A DNA stretch of 64,000 nucleotides. It comes from DASUPK01 sp963821705. GTDB taxonomy: Bacteria > Actinomycetota > Thermoleophilia > Solirubrobacterales > 70-9. Numbering within the stretch: position 1 is the first letter of the stretch; every line of letters starts with the position of its first letter. A program made the translations under genes and the position numbers. Location: NCBI GenBank assembly GCA_963821705.1, contig CAWGEV010000007.1, positions 310,001 through 374,000 on the forward strand. Reading direction: 5' to 3'. Shown here one piece after another: positions 59,514-64,000 of the stretch. A model generated the notes under the pieces. It saw nothing but the letters and a program-made list of their open reading frames with translations, was not told the origin of the DNA and searched no databases.

Positions 59514-60753
59514 ACATCTCGCCACAATCGCCGCGCTCTGCCCGCTGGCGCTGGCAGGCTGCGGAGGATCCGGGAAGTCCACCAGCACGACGTCCACCGC
59601 ACCTGCGCCGCCCAGCTTCATCTCCCACGGTGGCTTCAACGGGCCCTCGAACAAGCTCGAGATCACCTTCAAGCTCGCCCTGTTCGAGCGGGCGGGCGAT
59701 CCGCAGGGGTGCTATCCGCAGCCGGCCAGCCTCGTCTCCCTGATCCGCCGGTGGGAGCACCTGCCGGCCAGGGTCGCTCCCACCGACTCGGCGGCTCGCC
59801 GCCCGGGCGTCGTCTACGTGCTCCGGCGTCTGACGAACTGCAACAGGCTGCGGATGGCGATCAGGGCGCCGGCCGGCCTGTACGTCCTCGATTCCGACCA
59901 GGGCCCGGTTCAGGCCCCAGGGCGCATCGGCAAGCGGAACACCGGCGGCGGGATCCGCCATCTCGGGAGCGAGACCCTCGTCACCCGGACCTTCCGGATG
60001 ACACAGGCGAACGAGACGCGAAGGCTGATCGTCGGCTGTCCGGCCGGAAGCGACTCACTGGGCGGGGGGATGACGGTCAGCCCTCCCCCCGGCCCGGACG
60101 GCGAGGGCGTCTACCCGCACTCCTACGAGCGGCTCGGCGTCCAGCGGGGGTGGCACATCAGCGCCACGCTGATCGACCCGACCCCCCAGCACACGACCGC
60201 CCGGACGATCACCGTCCAGGTCGAGTGCGCGGGCGGGTTCACCACCGCCACTCCGTCGCCGCACCGCACCGTCTTCATCCGGCCCGGCCAGACCGGCACG
60301 GTCACGGCTCGCTGCCCCAGCGGGCAGTACCTGTACTCGGGCGGCTTCCAGCGCACCGACTTCAGGGGATTCGGGCTCTCCGACGGCGGCGGCGACTACA
60401 TCACCGAGTCACACGCGGTCGACTCGTCGGCGTGGCGGGTGTCCGGCGCGGCTTTCGGCCGTTATGGAGGCGAGCTCACCGCGATCGCCTACTGCGTCGC
60501 CCATCCGGGCCCGCTGCTCACCGCGGTGTCGAGATCGTTCACGGTGCCGCATCGGGGAACCGCCACAGCGACGACCCCCCGCTGTCCCGCCGACCGCCAG
60601 CTGACCGCAGGGGGTTTCAGCTTCCACGGCTCCCGTGCGGCGTTCTTCGCCTCCGGCTCGATCCTCAGGAGCCGCAGATGGTCGGTGACGGCCTACGGCT
60701 ACGCCGGCTCCGTCCCGACAGCGACCGCCTACGCGTACTGCATCCGCCCTTAG
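59512..60753 (+). CDS. Repetitive secreted lipoprotein-like protein, start unresolved
   Basis: The frame immediately after the M23 stop encodes a signal ending in a lipobox (AALCPLALAGCGG) and about 390 further residues. The protein contains three similar segments of about 100-130 residues, each with a CP-(8-9)-GG motif: RLIVGCPAGSDSLGGGM, TARCPSGQYLYSGGF and TTPRCPADRQLTAGGF. No ATG, GTG or TTG occurs in frame between the end of the M23 domain and the signal; the nearest is a GTG at 59275 far inside the previous gene. An unusual start or an indel is possible. Function unknown. Confidence 0.65.
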   Translation, partial: RHLATIAALCPLALAGCGGSGKSTSTTSTAPAPPSFISHGGFNGPSNKLEITFKLALFERAGDPQGCYPQPASLVSLIRRWEHLPARVAPTDSAARRPGVVYVLRRLTNCNRLRMAIRAPAGLYVLDSDQGPVQAPGRIGKRNTGGGIRHLGSETLVTRTFRMTQANETRRLIVGCPAGSDSLGGGMTVSPPPGPDGEGVYPHSYERLGVQRGWHISATLIDPTPQHTTARTITVQVECAGGFTTATPSPHRTVFIRPGQTGTVTARCPSGQYLYSGGFQRTDFRGFGLSDGGGDYITESHAVDSSAWRVSGAAFGRYGGELTAIAYCVAHPGPLLTAVSRSFTVPHRGTATATTPRCPADRQLTAGGFSFHGSRAAFFASGSILRSRRWSVTAYGYAGSVPTATAYAYCIRP

Positions 60754-60820
60754 GCGGAGATTCGGGGTGACCCCAGGCTCACATGTTGCGCGTCGTCGTC
60801 ATCGACGCGGGGAAAGCTGG

Positions 60821-60853
60821 CTTCGCCATCAGATCGCGGCCACAAGCGGCCGC
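60821..60853 (-). repeat. Dispersed intergenic hairpin repeat, copy D
   Basis: On the minus strand GCGGCC GCTTGT GGCCGC is followed by GATCTGATGGCGAAG. It lies between the convergent lipoprotein-like gene and guaA. Confidence 0.62.
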
Positions 60854-60864
60854 CCCACAACAGG

Positions 60865-60885
60865 CGCGGCGGCTCTCGCCGCCGC
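60865..60885. terminator. GC-rich hairpin before the guaA stop
   Basis: GCGGCGGC and GCCGCCGC pair as perfect eight-base arms around TCTC, in the gap between the convergent lipoprotein-like gene and guaA. It has no T-run; a bidirectional terminator role is suggested by position only. Confidence 0.4.
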
Positions 60886-60911
60886 TTCAAAGTGGTGCGG
60901 CCTGGTGGCCG

Positions 60912-62585
60912 CTATTCCCACTCGATCGTGCCCGGCGGCTTCGAGGTGAGGTCCAGCGTGACGCGATTGACGCCGCGGACCTCGTTGATGATCCGGTTGG
61001 AGACCCGCTCGAGCAGGTCGTAGGGAAGCCGGGCCCAGTCGGCGGTCATCGCGTCGTCTGAGGTGACCGCGCGGATCACGATCGGGTGGGCGTAGGAGCG
61101 CTCGTCGCCCTGCACGCCGACCGAGCGAACCACCGGCAGCACGCAGAACGACTGCCAGAGCTCGCGGTAGAGGCCGGCGGCCCGGATCTCCTCCTGGAGG
61201 ATCGCGTCGGCCTCTCGCACGATCTCGAGCCGCTCACGGGTCACCTCGCCGCCGACGACGCGGATCGCGAGGCCCGGGCCGGGGAAGGGCTGGCGCCAGA
61301 CGAAGCGCTCCGGCAGACCAAGCTCCGCGGCCACGGCGCGGACCTCGTCCTTGAAGAGCATCCGCAGCGGCTCGACCAGCTGCATCTCCATCTCCTCCGG
61401 GAGCCCGCCGACGTTGTGGTGGGACTTGATGGTGGCCGCGGCGCGGCCGTCCCCGCCCGACTCGATCACGTCCGAGTAGAGCGTCCCCTGGACGAGGAAG
61501 CGCGCGTCCTCCACCTTGCCGGCCTCCTCCTCGAAGACGCGGATGAACTCCTCGCCGATGATCTTCCGCTTCGTCTCCGGGTCCTCGACGCCGGCGAGCC
61601 GGTCGAGGAAGCGGTCGGCGGCATCGACGTGGATCAGGTGGATGCCGTGCTGCTCGCGGAAGGCGGTGACCACCTGGTCGGCTTCGTTCTTGCGCATCAT
61701 CCCGTGGTCCACGAAGACGCAGGTGAGGCGGTCGCCGATCGCCCGGTGGACCAGCAGGGCCGCGGTGGCGGAGTCGACCCCGCCGGACAGCCCGCAGATC
61801 GCCCGAGCATCGCCGACCTGCGAGCGGATCGCCGAGACCTGCTCCTCGATCACCGAGGCCGGCGACCACTTCTCGCGACAGCCCGCGACGTCCCGCAGGA
61901 AACGGGTGAGGATCTCGGTCCCATACGGCGTGTGGACGACCTCCGGGTGGAACTGGATGCCGTAGAGGCCGCGCTCGGTGTCCTCCACCGCCGCGACCGG
62001 CGACTCGGAGCTCGACGCGAGGGCCGTGAAGCCCGGAGGCGGCTCGAAGACGGTGTCGCGATGGCTCATCCAGCACTGCTGCTCGTCGGGGAGCCCCTCG
62101 AGCAGGGTCCCGCCGCCGTCCCGGAGCGTCAGCCGGCTGCGGCCGAACTCACCCGCCGGTGCCTGCTCCACCCGGCCGCCGAGCTCGTGGACCATCAGCT
62201 GCATCCCGTAACAGATGCCGAGCACCGGGATGCCGAGCTCGAGCAGCTCCCTGCGGAGCGCCGGCGCCCCGTCGGCATAGACGGAGGCGGGCCCCCCGGA
62301 GAGCACGAGGCCGCGCGGCCCACGCTCCTCTATCTCTTCGAGCGAGGTGTCGTGCGGCAGCAACTCGCTGAACACGCCGCATTCGCGAATCCGCCGCGCT
62401 ATCAGCTGGCTGTACTGACCGCCGAAATCGAGCACGAGTACTTCCTCTCGCGCCTCTCGCGCGGGTGGCGCCGGATTTGATTCCCGACGCGCGCTCTTGC
62501 GCGCGTCGGTCAAATCCGGCGACAGGACCCGCGCGCCAGGCGCCTCAGAGTTGCTCGTGGTCGCGGCGTTGGCCGCTTCAGTCAT
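60912..62585 (-). CDS. guaA: GMP synthase (glutamine-hydrolysing)
   Basis: A 557-residue enzyme that aminates XMP. The glutaminase part has VLDFGGQYSQLIARRIREC, GICYGMQLMVHELGG (Cys) and GIQFHPEVVHTPYG (His/Glu). The ATP-PPase motif GLSGGVDSATAALLVHRAIG is at about residue 270. About 47 residues precede the domain, which normally begins at residue 3-10. They contain a large palindrome (see the repeat entry). ATG at 62585 overlaps the guaB3 stop by eight bases; an alternative GTG at 62435 has AGAGGAA upstream but would cut into the first strand of the domain. Confidence 0.93.
   Translation of the reverse strand: MTEAANAATTSNSEAPGARVLSPDLTDARKSARRESNPAPPAREAREEVLVLDFGGQYSQLIARRIRECGVFSELLPHDTSLEEIEERGPRGLVLSGGPASVYADGAPALRRELLELGIPVLGICYGMQLMVHELGGRVEQAPAGEFGRSRLTLRDGGGTLLEGLPDEQQCWMSHRDTVFEPPPGFTALASSSESPVAAVEDTERGLYGIQFHPEVVHTPYGTEILTRFLRDVAGCREKWSPASVIEEQVSAIRSQVGDARAICGLSGGVDSATAALLVHRAIGDRLTCVFVDHGMMRKNEADQVVTAFREQHGIHLIHVDAADRFLDRLAGVEDPETKRKIIGEEFIRVFEEEAGKVEDARFLVQGTLYSDVIESGGDGRAAATIKSHHNVGGLPEEMEMQLVEPLRMLFKDEVRAVAAELGLPERFVWRQPFPGPGLAIRVVGGEVTRERLEIVREADAILQEEIRAAGLYRELWQSFCVLPVVRSVGVQGDERSYAHPIVIRAVTSDDAMTADWARLPYDLLERVSNRIINEVRGVNRVTLDLTSKPPGTIEWE
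62469..62521. repeat. 53-base palindrome in the guaA 5' region
   Basis: CGCCGGATTTGA and TCAAATCCGGCG form 12-base outer arms. After a three-base bulge (TTC), CCGACGCGCGC and GCGCGCGTCGG form 11-base inner arms with a TCTT loop. With the upstream guaA start this element lies inside the coding frame, encoding residues of a Ser/Arg/Pro-rich segment that standard GMP synthases lack; with the downstream GTG start it lies in the guaB3-guaA spacer. Confidence 0.7.
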
Positions 62586-63783
62586 CGCTGACGGCCACCG
62601 CCGCCGCGACCGTGGCCCGCCCGTTCGAGCCCATGCCGACCGACTGCTCGCGCTGGAGCTGCTTGCCCTCGGACATCAGGGCCGGCGCGACCATCACCTC
62701 GGCGCGGTGGAACTCGGGGATGTCGGCGTAGCCGGTGGTCGCCATCGAGGTCCGGAGCGCGCCCATCAGGTTGAAGGTGCCGTCGTTCTCCTGGGCGGGG
62801 CCGAGGAGGATCTCCTCGATCGTGCCGTCCTGCTGCGTGGCGACCCGCGCGCCGCGCGGCAGGGAGGGATGGAAGGTCGCCATGCCCCAGTGAAAGCCCC
62901 GGCCCGGGGCCTCCTTGGCCCGCGCCAGCGGCGAGCCGATCATGACGGCGTCGGCGCCGACCGCGATCGCCTTGGAGACGTCGCCGCCGGTCCTCATGCC
63001 GCCATCGGCGATCACGTTGCAGTAGTTGCCGGTCTCCATCATGTGCTGCCCGCGGGCGGCGGCCACGTCGGCGATCGCCGTGGCCTGCGGGACGCCGATC
63101 CCGAGCACGCCGCGGGTGGTGCATGCGGCGCCCGGCCCGACGCCGACCAGGACGCCGACGGCTCCGGTCCGCATCAGGTGGAGGCCAGTGTTGTAGGAGG
63201 CGCAGCCGCCGACGACGCAGGGCAAGTCGAGGTCGGCGATGAACTGCTTGAGGTTGAGCGGTTCCGTCTGCGTCGAGACATGCTCCGCGGAGATCACAGT
63301 CCCCTGGATGACCAGGATGTCGAGGCCGGCCTCGAGGGCCACCTCGTAGTGCTCGGTCACCTTCTGCGGGGTGAGGGAGCCGCAGGCGACCGTGCCGGCC
63401 GCCTTGATCTCCTCGACGCGCTGGGCGATCAGCTCGGGCTTGACCGGCTCCGCGTAGATCTCCTGCATGATCCGGGTGGCGTCCTGCTTCGGCGCGGCGG
63501 CGATCTCGTCGAGCTTCTCGTCCGCGTTCTCGTACCGGGACCAGATGCCCTCCAGGTTGAGGACGCCGAGGCCGCCGAGCTGCCCGATCAGTCCGGCGGT
63601 CTTCGGGCTGACCACCCCGTCCATCGCGGACGCGAGCAGCGGCAACTCGAAGCGGTACGGGCCGAGGTTCCAGGTGATGTCGATGTCGTCGGGGTCGCGC
63701 GTCCTCCTCGAGGGGACGATCGCGATGTCATCGAAGCCGTATGCCCGGCGGCCCTTCTTGCCCCGGCCGATCTCTACTTCCAT
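62578..63783 (-). CDS. guaB3: GuaB3 family IMP dehydrogenase-related protein
   Basis: A 401-residue TIM-barrel enzyme of the IMPDH/GMP reductase family without CBS domains. The catalytic loop reads GPGAACTTRGVLGIGVPQ, with Cys as nucleophile, and YCNVIADGGMRTGGDVSKAI and LARAKEAPGRGFHWGMATFH match the GuaB3 branch common in actinobacteria and cyanobacteria. The flap region (PSLPRGARVATQQDGTIEE) is short. It precedes guaA, so it likely acts in the IMP-XMP-GMP route or as a reductase; the family's direction is debated. Confidence 0.9.
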   Translation of the reverse strand: MEVEIGRGKKGRRAYGFDDIAIVPSRRTRDPDDIDITWNLGPYRFELPLLASAMDGVVSPKTAGLIGQLGGLGVLNLEGIWSRYENADEKLDEIAAAPKQDATRIMQEIYAEPVKPELIAQRVEEIKAAGTVACGSLTPQKVTEHYEVALEAGLDILVIQGTVISAEHVSTQTEPLNLKQFIADLDLPCVVGGCASYNTGLHLMRTGAVGVLVGVGPGAACTTRGVLGIGVPQATAIADVAAARGQHMMETGNYCNVIADGGMRTGGDVSKAIAVGADAVMIGSPLARAKEAPGRGFHWGMATFHPSLPRGARVATQQDGTIEEILLGPAQENDGTFNLMGALRTSMATTGYADIPEFHRAEVMVAPALMSEGKQLQREQSVGMGSNGRATVAAAVAVSDD

Positions 63784-63811
63784 TGGCTCACCCTACGTTC
63801 GTTCGCGGACG

Positions 63812-63832
63812 AAAAAACCCCGCGTCGCGGGG
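63812..63832 (-). terminator. Rho-independent terminator upstream of guaB3
   Basis: On the minus strand CCCCGC and GCGGGG pair around a three-base loop and are followed by TTTTTT. It ends transcription from the gene at the right edge before guaB3 begins; this is the clearest intrinsic terminator in the window. Confidence 0.8.
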
Positions 63833-63918
63833 CCGGAAATGCGGTGACAGCGGCGTTTCGGAGGTCCTTCACCAACGCCCTGCCAAGGATAACAGCGGTA
63901 AACCGCGCCTCCGCCTGT

Positions 63919-64000
63919 CTAGACCTTCGCGGGAATGTCGAGCTCACGCGATTCGACGCCGGCCAGCAGCCGCTCGACCTCATCGGGGTCGATGCCGCCC
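63919..64000 (-). CDS. C-terminal end of an unidentified protein
   Basis: Only the last 26 codons are inside the window: GGIDPDEVERLLAGVESREL then DIPAKV and TAG at 63919-63921. The helix-like DEVERLL pattern does not identify a family. A strong terminator follows 85 bases downstream, in front of guaB3. Confidence 0.5.
   Translation of the reverse strand, partial: GGIDPDEVERLLAGVESRELDIPAKV

Noticed and set aside
63774..63983. A 69-codon minus-strand open frame overlapping the guaB3 start
   Set aside because: It crosses a strong terminator, has no conserved motif and overlaps both the guaB3 start and the end of the edge gene.

Overview
The window is GC-rich (roughly two thirds G+C) chromosomal DNA. 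It is densely packed with many ATGA, GTGA and TGATG stop/start overlaps and frequent GTG and TTG starts. Gene content (actinobacterial-style NUDIX, GuaB3 and S9/L13 genes, a c-di-AMP riboswitch ahead of an M23 peptidase, several small secreted proteins, a YS-type aa3 oxidase) suggests an aerobic Actinomycetota, most likely class Thermoleophilia (Solirubrobacterales-like). The placement is inferred from content, not from a phylogenetic marker comparison. I saw no phage, integrase, IS element, CRISPR array, rRNA or tRNA.

Region by region: 1-5.7 kb holds small metabolic genes (DUF1015 end, a shrunken VOC remnant, PduO-type adenosyltransferase, frameshifted OsmC, SDR, NUDIX, RibD-like reductase). 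4.5-9 kb is an acyl-CoA degradation run (thiolase, class IV aminotransferase, acyl-CoA dehydrogenase, 3-hydroxyacyl-CoA dehydrogenase). 9-14 kb has trxB, two lipid-type membrane proteins and a PAS-GGDEF-EAL protein with a changed GGDEF motif. 14-18.6 kb pairs a FAD/Fe-S 2-hydroxyacid dehydrogenase with a benzoylformate-decarboxylase-like enzyme. 18.6-22.1 kb has an M1 peptidase, a His/Gly-rich secreted peptide and an unusual SCP2-SCP2-R2-like diiron fusion.

22.2-35.6 kb is a respiratory region with two heme-copper oxidase modules. The first (22268-24723, followed by ctaA, ctaB and two small membrane proteins) encodes a subunit II without CuA ligands and a subunit I in which all six canonical heme and CuB histidines appear to be replaced, although the fold motifs and reading frame are intact. 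The second (31204-35561, minus strand) is a normal YS-type (A2) cytochrome c oxidase with intact CuA and histidines, plus a universal-stress-like gene between subunits I and III. A diheme cytochrome c lipoprotein with a 26-glycine tail lies between them. The ligand-free oxidase-like module is the best candidate for an undescribed system.

35.6-48.9 kb contains a glycosyltransferase, secreted proteins, an AtzG-like/amidase pair (amidase frameshifted), an EamA transporter, an ABC-2 exporter, a glycoside hydrolase, infA, enoyl-CoA hydratase, HIT and a tRNA nucleotidyltransferase/HD protein. 48.8-57.9 kb is a minus-strand cell-wall and housekeeping run (alr, nnr, acpS, DUF3352 lipoprotein, glmS, glmM, rpsI, rplM). 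58-60.8 kb has a c-di-AMP riboswitch, two M23 peptidases and a repetitive secreted protein. 60.9-64 kb is guaA and guaB3, with a large palindrome in the guaA 5' region.

Five single-base indels, all in short G/C runs, break four otherwise conserved genes. Assembly or read error is a serious explanation for these. A dispersed hairpin-bearing intergenic repeat occurs four times, and many genes carry a TATAGG-like box 3-13 nt before the start codon, consistent with leaderless transcription.
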